A DNA stretch of 64,000 nt, from the NCBI GenBank assembly GCA_963575745.1, contig CAUYUJ010005725.1, forward strand, positions 274,569 through 338,568. The letters are read 5' to 3'. Positions within the stretch are counted from its first letter, which is position 1. Each line of letters starts with the position of its first letter. Below, piece after piece: positions 43,540 through 54,529 of the stretch. A program made the translations under genes and the position numbers. Under the pieces are notes generated by a model. It had not been told where the DNA came from. It worked only from the letters and a program-made list of their open reading frames with translations, and made no database searches. This DNA is from Prorocentrum cordatum (lineage: Eukaryota > Sar > Dinophyceae > Prorocentrales > Prorocentraceae).

Positions 43540-44338
43540 TTACGGGTGCGTCTCGCTGTCGTGAGCCCGCGCCTGCACGTGGTTTCCGCCATAAGTGAGG
43601 AAAGGGGCAAAGATGAAATCGATGGTGGTCGTTCCACTGTGTTCGATAAAGGAAGGGCCCACTGTACGATGTGCTGACGCCGCCCATGTCGTGGTCGAGC
43701 ATGAGATCGTGTAGCACCTTGCCATTCTCGTTTTCGTGTCCGTTGCCGAAGGGGCCGATGCTTGTATATTGATGTACCAGCTGCCCACGGAGCCCCAAGC
43801 CCGTGTTAGCGTCCGTCATGACCAGTGGGACTCGACGATACGGACAGCTTCTGAGAAGTGTATCCAACCATTGTCGTAATAAGAGACATCCTGTCCGCCA
43901 ACTCGGTCGTGCTTTCGCTGTCCGTGGCCTCGGCTCGAAATAAGCAACGATTACACGCAAGCACAAGGGTCCTTGATCAATGTCTATCATGCCTCCTCTG
44001 CCAGCGACGATGGGCGGCGGCACCTTAATGTTGGTGACCGACGTTGTCCGGAGCCGCTCGCCCAAGATGATGCTGCAACCCGCGCTCTTGTTGGTGCACG
44101 CTGCGGGCTGCCAAGGGAAGTGAACGATGCTATGATGCGGCGTAGTCTCTCGTGTGTGAGCTGGGCGCGAGTCTCCTCTTGCAAATGCTTGAGGTCGTCG
44201 TCGGCAAGTTCCCGTCAGGCCCCCAAACGCCACGCTGCGGTACGCCAAGCTCAGCTCCTGGAGCCTCGACGGCTGGAGGCTGCACACGTTGTGGGCCAGC
44301 ACAGGGAACGCACGTAGGAGGCCGACAGCACGCCTCAT
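43540..44338 (-). pseudogene. LINE-3 endonuclease domain
   Basis: Motifs in order are LQPSRLQELSLAYRSVAFGG, HSIVHFPWQPAACTNKSAGC, SIILGERLRTTSVTNIKVPP, PLCLRVIVAYFEPRPRTAKA, VPLVMTDANTGLG, NGHENENGKVLHDLMLDHDM and, in a second frame, FIEHSGTTTIDFIFAPFL. The Asn/Asp-containing DANTG and the TIDFIF block correspond to EEP-fold motifs. The first part is one uninterrupted frame, so this copy is fairly young. One frameshift lies near 43640. Confidence 0.7.
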
Positions 44339-44446
44339 GGGCGCGCTGCCCCACGGCTCCAGCGGTGGCTCATGGCGGGCGCGAGCGGAGAAGGGGGCTC
44401 GGGCGGGTGCGCGGAGCCGTGCCGTTTCTGGAAGGGGCCAGTGCGG

Positions 44447-44458
44447 CTTATGATGATG

Positions 44459-44536
<78 letters not shown>
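44447..44536 (+). repeat. (ATG)n(CTG)n(ATG)n microsatellite
   Basis: Pure triplet tract 110 bp upstream of the LINE-3 endonuclease. 44540-45220 has no supported gene. Confidence 0.97.
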
Positions 44537-45224
44537 GTCTGATGGTCACGTCGCCGTTGCGAGCGGGCCAACGTCGCAACGGCGCCTTTAGCCTCCGGGA
44601 CATCCCGCGCCGAAACAGGCAGATCGCTCACAGCCGCAAACCATCGGCGGCATACCAATATGTGCGGGATGCAAACCATCATTGTCGACAGCCCTCGCTG
44701 AAGGGCCCAAACACCATCAGAACGACATCACGGGCCTTCAGCCAATATCGCTTCGGATCACTTGGGAACGCCTTGTTTGTTCCCGCTGGCCTTCCGCCGA
44801 CTTCCGCCGGTGGAACCGCCCTCGTGTTGCTTCCGCTGGTTTCTGCCACCGCCATCCGCCCAGGAAGAAATGTCAACTCCTTCGGTCCTCGATGGCGAGG
44901 CTCTTTCCAGAGCGCCCCGATTATTCTGTTTCCTGTTCCAACTTCCCTCAACAGGCGTCCACGTCAGCGCAGGGTGGTCTCAGACATCCAGCACTGCCTG
45001 TGGCGTCGCCCCCTAAGGCACTATGTGACCCCAGGGGGCGGGGTGCTGAAGCTGCCCCGGACCCACGGCCCACCTGCCCCACTACGGGGCAGGAGCCCCG
45101 ACCAGCGACCAAACAGACCCGACGAGGGCACACAAGAGCAATCGAAGTTGGCTGCTTTGTTGAAAACCCGTGCTGGCTGTCTGAGCGGCATCTGGACTGG
45201 AGGGCTTGTGCGGCTGCCGGACAT

Positions 45225-45665
45225 TTCGCCTGAGACTTCCGCACAAGTCCTGGCCTTGAGGCGTGAAATTTGGAACAATTTCACGGACGGAGGGCGGGTA
45301 GTTTTCAACATGTGGCTCTCCCCCCTTTGCCGCGCACGTTCGTCGCACAAGTTTGCACGAACCTCAAGGATGCAGGGCGGGTGGTTTCCAAAATATGGCC
45401 CTCGCCTGAACGCCGCGCACACTCGTCGTGAAAGTCTGCAACAGTTTCACGGGCTCTCGCCTGAGAACCACGCCTGAAAATTGTAACAAGAGCTTCATGG
45501 ACGGAGGGCGGGATGTTTTGAAAATGTGGCTCTCGCCTGAACGTCGCGCACAGTTGTCTTAAACGTTTACACGAACTTCGTGGATGAAGGAACGTTCTTT
45601 TTGAACATGTGGCTCTCTCGCCTGAGCGCCGCGCACACTCGTCATAACAAATTTCAACCATTTAA
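45225..45665 (+). repeat. About 84-bp tandem repeat
   Basis: GGACGGAGGGCGGG, ACATGTGGCTCTC, CGCCTGAACGCCGCGCACAC and CGTCGTGAAA-like blocks recur at about 45290, 45375, 45505 and 45590. Units are 82-86 bp, and one is disrupted. Confidence 0.75.
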
Positions 45666-45899
45666 CGGGCTCCTGCGACTGACGGCCCGGGAGTGGTTCT
45701 CCTGCACGATTCAGGGTTGTCAGGGAGCGGCAGTCACGTCGGTTCGCGGTGTAGAAGCCCCAGGAATGGTGTCCTGACACGGTTCAGGATCGTCAGGACG
45801 CAACGGTTGTCTTCCAACGGGGCACTGCCAGCAGTGACAACATCTCTTCTAGGGACCTGTGAAGAGGGAACTTGGAGGGAGGGTCCACTGCAGCATAGT

Positions 45900-46130
45900 T
45901 GATGCGTCTTTGGCTTACACTGGTCCTCCTCCTCCACCTCTTCCTCGTTCCGTCTCGTTTCCTCCTTTCTCTTTCCTCCTCCCAACTTCCTCCTCCCTCC
46001 GTCCTCCTTGCTTGCTTGGTCCTCCTTCCTCTCCTCCTCGGGAGGGCGGGCCTCCGGGTCGCTGCTCTCGACCGCCTCCTGCAGCCGCCGCCGAGCCTCC
46101 TCCTCGGGCCGTGCCCCGCCGGCGAGGGAG
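45900..46130 (-). CDS. Possible exon, charged coiled coil
   Basis: The minus strand reads SLAGGARPEEEARRRLQEAV, ESSDPEARPPEEERKEDQ and ASKEDGGRRKLGGGKRKEE. Open and helix-prone, but partly purine repeat-driven. Not recognised. Confidence 0.25.
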
Positions 46131-46240
46131 CCCGCAGCGACCACAGACCGCCGACGTCGTGGGCGGATCGACGAGTCTCTGGCGGGGGGGGGGGGGGGCG
46201 GGCGGCCACGTCGGCGTCCGGGGCAGTGGCCGGGCCCTGG

Positions 46241-46310
46241 GGCCACTGAGAACTTCGGCGGCGAGCGAGGGGGGGGGAAATGCCGAGGAGAAGGCACGCT
46301 TCGGGCCCCC
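46241..46310 (+). mobile_element. Introner family 1 end fragment (copy e)
   Basis: GAACTTCGGCGGCGAGCGAG followed by a G run and GAGGAGAAGGC is the left-end signature of copies a and d. The opposite end was not found. Confidence 0.45.
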
Positions 46311-46594
46311 CGCGTGCGCAAGGCACCTCAAGCCGAGGCACGCGGGAAAGGAGCAGCATGGTTCTGATCGCTGGACGAGGACACTTGAGCAGGGATTGAG
46401 CGTCTCGGCATTCCTATTGGCCTACCAGGACATTTTTGTAGAACCCGCAAATGTTCTAAGATTCTAAGGACAAACACAGTGCTCTCAGGACATACATCTG
46501 ATGCTGCCAAAAAATATCAACCAGAAGTGTTCGAAGAAAATTTCGCGCGAACCACAAAGGGGTCGTAGAACACTCTTGCTGAGCTTGCCGTCGC

Positions 46595-46700
46595 TCGGAC
46601 GTCGACTCCCCGAGTCTGCTTCGGCCTCGTGCGTACGCCTTCTGGTTCGATGATGCAGGATGCTCCTCGATGGTGCTCGCCGAGACAGCATGCACACGTC
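46595..46700 (+). repeat. Dispersed repeat F, copy 2
   Basis: Matches 15958-16062: GGACGTCGACTCCCCGAG, CCTCGTGCG, GATGCTCCTCGATGGTGCTC. Confidence 0.55.
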
Positions 46701-47173
46701 TGGGCGATACCGAGTGGGCCAAAGTTCCTGACCGTAACGCGCCGACTTCCGCCCACCCCCCACCTCCGGGCGGGGGGGGGGTAGGGCTCCTGCTCCGCCG
46801 CCCGGCGCTCGAGCCCGTCGAGCGCCGCGCGCGCGTCGTCCAGCTCCTCGCGGGCGCGGGGGCGCGAGGGCCAAGACCGGGCTATAGCGGCGATGGCGGT
46901 GCTGCTCGACGGTGCTGCTGGGGACCGAGCTGCGGGAGCTCGCGATGCCACGCTCTTCCCTGCATGTCCAGCGTGCGAGACGGACCGAGCGAACAGGGCA
47001 CCGCGAATCGCAGGAAAGCGCGAGCCACGCGCTCCCACAATGCCGACGCCTGCATCGCCGTTACCTGCATCGCCGTGAGCCCGTCTACGGCGGGGGCGAG
47101 GGGGGGAGAGGAGGAAACGTTACCGTCCACAGTGCCGGTGTAGAGGCCTCCTGGATGGGGTCCGAGCAGATCG

Positions 47174-47266
47174 GGTCGGAGGATCGCGCCGCAGGCGCGA
47201 AAGAAATCGGGCTCCACATCGAGCCGCATCGCCGATGCATCGGCGATGCGGCGCGATCCTCCGACC
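47174..47266. repeat. Nested perfect inverted repeats
   Basis: The 17-bp arms GGTCGGAGGATCGCGCC (47174-47190) and GGCGCGATCCTCCGACC (47250-47266) enclose a perfect 30-bp palindrome at 47223-47252 whose half is GCCGCATCGCCGATG. Confidence 0.9.
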
Positions 47267-47297
47267 GCACCTGCCCCGACACCATCTGGGAGGCCTG

Positions 47298-47464
47298 CAT
47301 GGTAAAGATACGCGATAAGGATACAAGCCCTTTGGACGCACCTGTCGAAGCTTGTCGAGCGGGGCTGACCATCGAAGGTGGTCAAGGATGGGCCGAAGAG
47401 TCAAGGATGCAAGTGTACCCTTGGAAAGGTCACCCATCCTTATCATCGATTCCCACTGTAGCGG
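47298..47464 (+). repeat. Dispersed repeat C, copy 3
   Basis: See 8806-8972. 47470-47800 has no supported gene. Confidence 0.6.
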
Positions 47465-47800
47465 GGCCAGTCGAGACAGCGGAGGGCGCCCACAGCAAAG
47501 TCCAAGATCCAGACGGGCCGACACTTCAATGACCCGACTGGGCGGCGGTCAGAAGCGGATCGTACGCGAGATGACGCAGCGACCTTACGCGGTGGCTTAT
47601 GCGGGCCGCCAGCGCGCCACGCTGCACGGGAGCGCCACGCTGCATGGGAGGCGAGGGCGCTTCACACGCGGGCAGCTCACGCGCCAGTGTCGGCGCAGGC
47701 GACCCCGTTCTCTTACGTCGCTCGGCTGGGTCAGATGACTCGGACGTGCTCGAGGGTCAGAGTGGCGAGCAGGGAAGAGCAAGAAAGAGACACAAGTCAA

Positions 47801-47935
47801 CGGCGAGCGAGGGGGGAAATTAAGGAGGAGAGGTCCTTCTCGAAGCCCTCGTGCCTTCTGGGAAGTTTCTGTTGTGTCTTCGGGGAAGGCCTAGAAAGCT
47901 TCTCAGAAGGCCAGGGGGGACTTCCAAACCTTCGG
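47801..47935. mobile_element. Introner-like element, family 1 (copy d, right end eroded)
   Basis: The left end GGCGAGCGAGGGGGGAAATT is the family terminus. The interior has GGTCCTTCTCGAAGCCCTCG, TTCGGGGAAGGC and AGCTTCTCAGAAGGCCAGGG. The right inverted end is missing after about 47935. Confidence 0.6.
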
Positions 47936-48089
47936 GTCGTTGGGGCGTCCAAGATGGCGTCGGCGAAATGCCAACATCATTGATGTTACTCAAAGGTTTT
48001 GGACCCACTTGGGCCTCCTGAGGGATGGATCTGTAATGAAGTCCCCCCCCTTGTTTGGTCGAACTCCTCTAAGATGGCCCTAATATGGT

Positions 48090-48310
48090 TCCCGAGGATC
48101 CCGAGGGTGTACCACGAGGGCCCCAAGAGGTGCCCACGAGGCCCCCCAAATGCCCCCACGATGCTCCCCAGATGCCCCCAAGAGGCTCCCAAGAGACCCC
48201 AAGAAGCCCCCCCCGAGGCACCCAAGACGCTTCAAGAGACCCCCGGGGCCCCGGGGCCCCTAACAGGCCTACAACAAGCTCTCGAGAGACATCCGAAAAG
48301 ACTTCGAGAA
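48090..48310 (+). repeat. CCCAAGAGG minisatellite
   Basis: Units such as CCCCCAAGAGGCTCCCAAGA. Same type as 52240-52570. Confidence 0.7.
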
Positions 48311-48344
48311 GCATCCTAGAGGCCTCTCGCCTCCCTGCTCGCCA

Positions 48345-48445
48345 TCCCCCTCCTCCTCCTCCTCCTCCTCCTCCTCCTCCTCCTCCTCCTCCTCCTCTTT
48401 CTCCTCCTCCTCCTCCTACTCATCTGCCTAATCCTCCTCCTTTCT
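48345..48445 (+). repeat. (CTC)n microsatellite
   Basis: About 95 bp of CTC. A second short tract lies at 48655-48692. Confidence 0.95.
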
Positions 48446-48836
48446 CAGGCCTACTCCTCCTTCTGCTCCTTCGATTCCTCCTCCACCCTCCCCATCTTTG
48501 GGTATGATGTCTTACCGGGCCCTTGCTTCCACTTCATGCTCCTCCGAATCCCTGATCAAGGCAACTCATCTGGGCAGCGTTTCTGGATGGGCTGGTGTTT
48601 ACGCGATCCGTCTAGAATATATATGGAATCGAAGGTTCTAGGCTCCCTCCACCCTCCTCTTCCTCCTCCTCCTCCTCCTCCTCCTCCTGTGGGGGGAGAT
48701 GGGACCAGCAGATCAGAGGTACTACTTGCATATTGGCGCTGTTGGGCTGTTGGGATTACACAACTCTCTCCATAGCTCATCCTTGGTCGCCGCAGCTGAT
48801 CTGGCTCACCGCAGGTCCAGGCGAGCAGTGTGGCGC

Positions 48837-48856
48837 ATTAGCGAGGTTTCTCGGAG
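48837..48856 (+). repeat. Short direct repeat, copy 1 (upstream of the 49-kb gene)
   Basis: ATTAGCGAGGTTTCTCGGAG; identical at 50423-50442 and with one change at 50497-50516. Confidence 0.85.
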
Positions 48857-48884
48857 CGTGTTGCACGTGTCACGACCAACATTC

Positions 48885-50383
48885 AACTATGGCCCCGTGG
48901 GCGTTGCAGCGAGGGGTACCAGCACTACGAGATGATCGAAAGCCGCAGAGAACACACGAGAAACGAACCAGGCCACGAGAAGGACCAAGGTGGCAAAGGC
49001 AGCGAATGGAAAAGAGTGTGCATCGATTGCGGGCTGGAGCTGAGGGAGGCGGAGTAGGAGGACTGGGGCGAAGAAGAAAGGACGCTGCATGGAGGAGAGA
49101 AGTATATTACGAGAGGGCAGGTCTGCCAAGAACAAAAGCGGAAGGCGAAAGGAGCTGCATGGGCGGCCCAGGCACTCGGACATATCAGAGTTGCTCAAAC
49201 TCAGCTGGCAGAAGAAGGAGGCCCAAATAAATAAACTCACAATAACAAAACTACATATCGCTAGCCAGAAGCCACAGGAGATGGCGATGACGCTGCTGGA
49301 AGGTTTAAGGTGTAAACTTGACTGGGGAATAATTGCACCCTTCAGCAAAGCAGGGGCGGGAATGACGGAGGCCCGTCGCCGCGCAGAAGAATATGACATC
49401 CTGCTCGAAAAGTACATGGCCATGGACGTAAATGATGAAGAAGCGCTGAAGGTGGCAAAACAGGAGTTGGAGGAGAAACCGAGAGAGAGAGAGGAAGAGA
49501 GATGCCCGAGATGGGCGACTACAAGACGGCGAAGGAGAAGGGCGATTGGCTGCCAGAGTATCTCAAGGCGCTTGACTTCGTGGACAAGTGGGGCGACTAC
49601 ATGCAGCTGTTCATTGTATATAGGAGGGGCACTGGATGGGACGCGAAGAGGGGAGGAGCTTGCTCGTGTGGGCTCGCATTCCCGAACAAGCTGTGGTGGA
49701 GAGGCCCTAGTCGCAACTCGAGGAGCGACAAGTGGCAGTTCTGCTGCAAGGTGGGCTGGCTGCAGTTTGTGACGGCGCAGGGAAACCACCCAAAGGACGT
49801 ACTCTTGGCAGAATGGGTGGACAAAATGAAGAACACGTTTGGACCAGACTGCGAACAATGGCCACCGATCGGGTGCGAGAGCAAGATCTTCCCGTTCAAG
49901 AGCGGGCCATCGATGGTGGTGCGAAAAGGCTGCCGCAGCAACTAGACGACGCCATCAAGGAGTGCCACTACGAGTCCTTCGACGCGGCCAAGAAGATGAG
50001 CCCAGAGGAGCTGTTCGATGTGTTCCCACTGTCTTTCCCGATGGCGCACAAGACCGAAGGCTGCGACCTCATCGCGAGGTACCCAATGGACCAATGGGAG
50101 AGACAGGGGAAGAAGGCCTTCAAAGTGTAGCGCTGGTGCGAGCTAGCGCTGAAGATCGCGAAGAATGACGAGAAAAACCTCCACAAGGTAATGACAAGTC
50201 GCCATGAGTGATATTAAGAACGATGACAAGATGGACCCAGAGGAAATGAAGAGGCTGAAGGAGCGCCAGAAGCTCGAGGACAGCACCCAGACCATGCTGG
50301 ATGGCACCGAGATCTTCGCGGAGAAGTTCGGCTACCCCAAGTCGGAGGAGACGACGACGGCCAGCTCACGCGGCCACCAGTGA
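48885..50383 (+). pseudogene. Dinoflagellate-type Cys-containing protein gene, frameshifted
   Basis: Plus-strand reading in successive frames: GYQHYEMIESRREHTRNEPG and SEWKRVCIDCGLELREAE (Cys pair, about 48915-49055); from 49180 LKLSWQKKEAQINKLTITKL, DWGIIAPFSKAGAGMTEARR and NDEEALKVAKQELEEK; from 49502 MPEMGDYKTAKEKGDWLPEY, ACSCGLAFPNKLWWRG, SDKWQFCCKVGW and CESKIFPFKSGPSMVV; from 49925 LDDAIKECHYESFDAAKKMS and PEELFDVFPLSFP. A TAG at 50128 precedes RWCELALKIAKNDEKN, and a last frame ends FAEKFGYPKSEETTTASSR at TGA 50383. Paired Cys and Trp suggest zinc binding. I recall similar uncharacterised dinoflagellate sequences. Function unknown. Four or more lesions. Confidence 0.55.
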
Positions 50384-50422
50384 GTGCACCCATTGGAGCC
50401 TGCACAGTGCCCCCATCAAAAA

Positions 50423-50516
50423 ATTAGCGAGGTTTCTCGGAGTGCTGATCCAGGCAAGGTGTGAGCTGGCCGTACCCACAAGCAGCCAGGGGAAGCATTA
50501 GCGAGGTTTTTCGGAG
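50423..50516 (+). repeat. Short direct repeat, copies 2 and 3 (74-bp spacing)
   Basis: Copy 2 is at 50423-50442 and copy 3 at 50497-50516 (T for C at one base). Both continue as TGCT. A degenerate further unit may lie near 50577 (TTTTTTGGAGTAC). 50520-51220 has no supported gene. Confidence 0.85.
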
Positions 50517-51227
50517 TGCTACTCATGGCCACCTACTTGGGCACAACAGTACGCCTGCACCGCCAACGAAATGGGAAGTATTTTTTGGAGTACCATCAGG
50601 TATACAACTGCAGGGTGTGGTTGTAACAAAAATTACCAACATGATGCCCACATGTGTGCTCCTCATTGGCCCTACCTATGACCGTGACTTCCAAAATAAT
50701 CTACCTCACACACTCCGAGGGGGAAACTAAGCTACGTCACAGGGGACCGGAACACACTGACATCACATGGAACATCTCTCGGAACGACCGGGAAGTGAGC
50801 TGAGTGGAAAAAGGGAGCACGGAATTCAAAATGTAGAAATAGCAGGAGCCCCCCCAGCTACAATTTGGGGTCTCGGGCCTTCCGTTTCTCCCCTCTCTCC
50901 TCCTTTTGAGGTCGTGTCGTCGTCTCCTCTCCCCCGCTTGGCTTGGGCGCCCTGCTAAGCCCGCGCGTCCCCTCCCCTAGGGCACGCGGAAGGGCCAGCA
51001 GCTGGTCCCCCCGCACTGACCCGATGGGACTCGCTATGTAAGGCAGTGAGCCTCTCTTACGGTGCCACCTCGGAGCTCGGTCCTTGAGCTTCGGGGTATG
51101 CCCCCTGCCGGCCCTAGTGAGAAAGCAGGGCTGTAGCACAACCAAGCGCAGGGGATTTGGGCAACAGCGCGTAGATCACCCGTTTAGGTGCTCTGACATT
51201 ACCCCCTCATGTGGATGTCCTTGTCCT

Positions 51228-51292
51228 TGTCCTCCTCCTCCTCCTCCTCCCCCTCCTCCTCCTCCTCCTCCTCCTCCTCCCAGCCTCCTCCC
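51228..51292 (+). repeat. (CTC)n microsatellite
   Basis: CTC triplets, followed by GTCGCC triplets at 51400-51485. 51500-52240 holds nothing recognisable. Confidence 0.9.
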
Positions 51293-52239
51293 TCCATCCT
51301 CAGACAGGGGGGCTGGGTGGCGGAGGGGCGGTCCTGACAATTGGCCAGCCCTGCCTCCTCCGCACGGGCGAGCGCCTCCGCGTCGGGAGGGCTCCAGCAA
51401 GGTCGTTGTCGCCGTCACCGTCGCCGTTGTCGACGCCGTCGCCGTCGTCGCCTGCGTCGTAGTCGGCGTCGTCGCCGTCGTCCCCGGTCGATCGATCGAT
51501 CGTGGTTTCAAGTTCGAACATTGGTTCCGCATTGTTTCTCTTTCTGGAAGGTCGAATCGGACCCTGGCACTCTCACGCACAGATCCAAGATGGAAACACA
51601 TATCTCAAATGGAATGGACAGGGGAAGAGTCCGTGAACGGATTGTGAGCGCCTTTCGGCCACCGTCGTCGCTAACGCGGAGTTCGAAGCAGTGCAAGGAA
51701 GGCCCCAAGAGGTTCCCAAGCATAGAAACACTTCGTGTCTGCGGCTGTTCCCCGAACAGTGATGACAATGTTCCCAGACCCCCGACGTCATGTTTTTTTC
51801 CATTACGTGAACCCCCAGCGGTCTCGGCCCACTCCCCGGGACTGGATTCTCATCCTGAGCCGTCGGCCCCGAAGCCAAACAAGCGCCCTCAGAGGCTGAA
51901 AATGGCGAGAACCCCTCGCCGTGTTGTTTCATGCCTCGACGGGATATTGGTTCTGATTTAAATAAATATTCACCCGTCCATCCACAACCGCTGACGGGCA
52001 AGTCATTGAACACCGGGTGGGGCCTCATGTGACACTGTCTGTAGTGGTCGGCCGCTGGCGCATAGACCCTGCGCATGAGGCTCCTTTGGCTATTTGCGCT
52101 GCACACGACCAATTTGTGCTTCCATGCTTACCGTTGGACTACTCCGGGTGGGCTCCCAAGCGTGGGCTCCTATGCGTGGACTCCTATGCGTGGACTCCTC
52201 TGCGTGCCTCATTTTCACGTGGCACCACGGCGGCCCAGA

Positions 52240-52570
52240 GAAGCGCCAGATACGGGCCGAGGGACGGACCAAGAGCTCCCAGAGACTGCCCAAGAGGCCC
52301 CTCGAGAGGTCCCCAATAGGCCCCGAGAGGCCCTCAAGCGGCCCCCAAGAGACCCCCAAGAGGCACCCAAGATACCCCGAGAGTCTGTGAAGCTCGCCAA
52401 GAGGCTCCCAAGACGTCCCAAGAGGCCTCCAAGAAGCACCCAAGGCGTCCCAAGACGTCCCCAAGAGCCGCCAGCAGGCCCCCAAAGACACCCCAAGAAG
52501 CCTCCCAAAGGCCCTGAGATATCCCAGGACACCCCGAAAAGCATCCAAGAAGACTCTGGCCCACGGAAGC
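52240..52570 (+). repeat. CCCAAGAGGCC minisatellite
   Basis: About 25 units of 12-15 bp. It is followed at about 52632 by TTCCTGGATGGGCTGGT, which also lies about 265 bp downstream of the array at 48090 (TTTCTGGATGGGCTGGT). Confidence 0.75.
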
Positions 52571-52697
52571 TCCCCGATCTCTCCAAATATTGCCACGCTC
52601 CCCCGACACGGGCTGCTCCCCGGGGCATATTCCTGGATGGGCTGGTTGGGAGATGCGACGCGTTAAGAATTCACATGTTGTACAAACACGGTGGCGG

Positions 52698-52721
52698 GAT
52701 ATATATATATATATATATATG
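52698..52721 (+). repeat. (TA)n microsatellite
   Basis: About 12 AT dinucleotides within an AT-rich patch (52698-52800). 52800-54120 is without a supported gene; a GGC/GAC triplet tract lies at 53230-53380. Confidence 0.95.
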
Positions 52722-54127
52722 AAAATGTATACCTACGTATATATGTATGTGTAAACGTGTATTTATATTCATGCATTTACTGAATTGTGTGTGATTGTGT
52801 GTGTTGGACCTTCGATTCGTTACAGATGGGCCGATGGGTGGGTGCCAGCGGTCTCGAGCAGGGGGGTAACACTGGCCGAGGGTATTGGGAACACAAGCTA
52901 GCAAGACCTCGCACACAATCTCAACAGGGTCCTGAGACCGCCCTGGGGCACCCTAGGGGATTTGCTGAGGTGAGCTGGGCCACCTCCACGGACTGTCAGA
53001 GCGCCACCCTGCCCCAAGTTGTCATTCGAAGCCCACTGGGCATCCGAGCCCATTCGGGCTGCCAAACGGACGTTCGAACGGACTCGCTCCCCAAAGGGTG
53101 GTGGGTCCCTGGCCCGTTCGGCCGCTCGCGGAGCTCGTTCCCCGATGCGTTCGGCTGCCGAAGCGGGCCCAGGCACCGAACGGCTCAGGAGAGAGGCCTC
53201 AAGTGGATCCTGCATCACCTCAAGATGCCGGGCACGGCAACGACGGCGGTGACGAAGGCGGCGGCGGCGTCAAACAGCGGCGGTGACGGCGACGATGTGG
53301 CGAAGATGATGGACGACGGCGGCATCGATGATGCCCGCGGCGACGGCGGCGGCGACGGCGTCAACGACGGCAACGAGCCTCGCGCAGCTGCCCCACGTCG
53401 CCACTCTGCAGCGCGGCCTTTAGGGCGCGCAACGCCTTGCCAGGGGCTGCGCCGGCGGAAGCGCTGCCCAGGTGCAGGCATCACGTCGTCATCATCCTAC
53501 TCCTTCTCCCCTGTTATTCTCCCCTGTTATTCTCCTCGTCATTGTCTCCCCCCTGCTCCCGTGTCTAATCCTCCTCCTCATTCTCCTGCTCCTGCGCGTC
53601 GGCTACCTCATCCTCGTCCTTCTGATCCTCTCCCAGACATCGGCCTTCGGCTTACCCGACAGCGCGCGCGATCAACAGACAGCAAGGCGACAGACAACAA
53701 ACGAATCGAAATAATAATAAGCAAGCCTTGCAAGCAGTGTCAAACAACCAAGGTCAATATTGAGGACACTTGTCTCCAATGAGCGTGCCTGATGCAGAAT
53801 AGAGAATGCAAAAGGGAACGACTGAACACACGGGGAGGCGTAGCACGAGTAAAAGGAATATAGCCTCCAGAAAGATGGGGTGGGGATAATCACGACTGTT
53901 CACCTAAAATTCTGGCGCTGTCAACCACGAGCAGCAATAATTAATGCTGGAAACATAGCCCAGAGTGCACGGTCCCGCCTCGGCTGTTTGCTCAACTTTC
54001 TGCAGCGCGCCACGAGCCTCCGCAAGCCTCGGTTGAAGGATCATGCGTCTCGTGGTCAAGGACAGCTCACCGATAAGCCCCATCCGCGCTCCTGATCCAA
54101 ACAACAGGCTGACGCTCCCAGGTTTTC

Positions 54128-54360
54128 CGCCAGATGGCGCCTCGTGGCCACCTCGTGCGCTGGATGATGCTTCCAATTCTGTTGCTGCTCGCTGCCCGTG
54201 GGCGCTGGCTGGCGATTCCAGGCGTTCGGCCGATCGTTGCCCGTGGCCGCCTCGTGGCCGCCGCGAGCTCGGGCGGGCGGGCGGGCGGGCGTTTCCAGAC
54301 CGTCGGCCTGTCGCCGCCGCAGACCCAAGGCCACCTCGTGGCCGCCTCGCGCGCTGACTG
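54128..54360 (+). repeat. GCCTCGTGGCC-containing repeats
   Basis: CGCCTCGTGGCCACCTCGTG and related CCGCCTCGTGGCCGCC units recur four to five times, with CGGGCGGGCGGGC in between. Confidence 0.65.
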
Positions 54361-54529
54361 CAAGATACAGAGTGCACCACACAGATCGCACCAAGTAACG
54401 CCATACAAAGTGCACGCGTAAGAGTGTGGCACGCGAGTTGCACCGCATGGATGGCACCACGTAAGCTCTCCCGTCAAGAGAAGGCTAGAGCCTACCAACC
54501 TCCCGCGCCAAGGGTTAGCCGACCCCCTG

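Larger units (their letters stand above)
40441..44338 (-). mobile_element. LINE-3 of window: non-LTR element of a different clade
   Basis: The minus-strand order is endonuclease (44338-43540), linker (43460-42860), RT (42650-41650), thumb/C-terminal region (41570-40980) and Cys/His C-terminus (40842-40441). Frame changes occur between most parts. Sequence and motif spelling differ from the other LINEs (TDANTGLG in place of GDFN; IDD at the RT active site). No spliced leader was found at its 5' side, where a (ATG/CTG)n tract lies. Confidence 0.75.

Noticed and set aside
48887-49858. 323-codon minus-strand frame opposite the 49-kb pseudogene
   Set aside because: The plus strand has Cys/Trp motifs and domain-like order; the minus frame is Ser/Leu-rich, typical of an antisense shadow.
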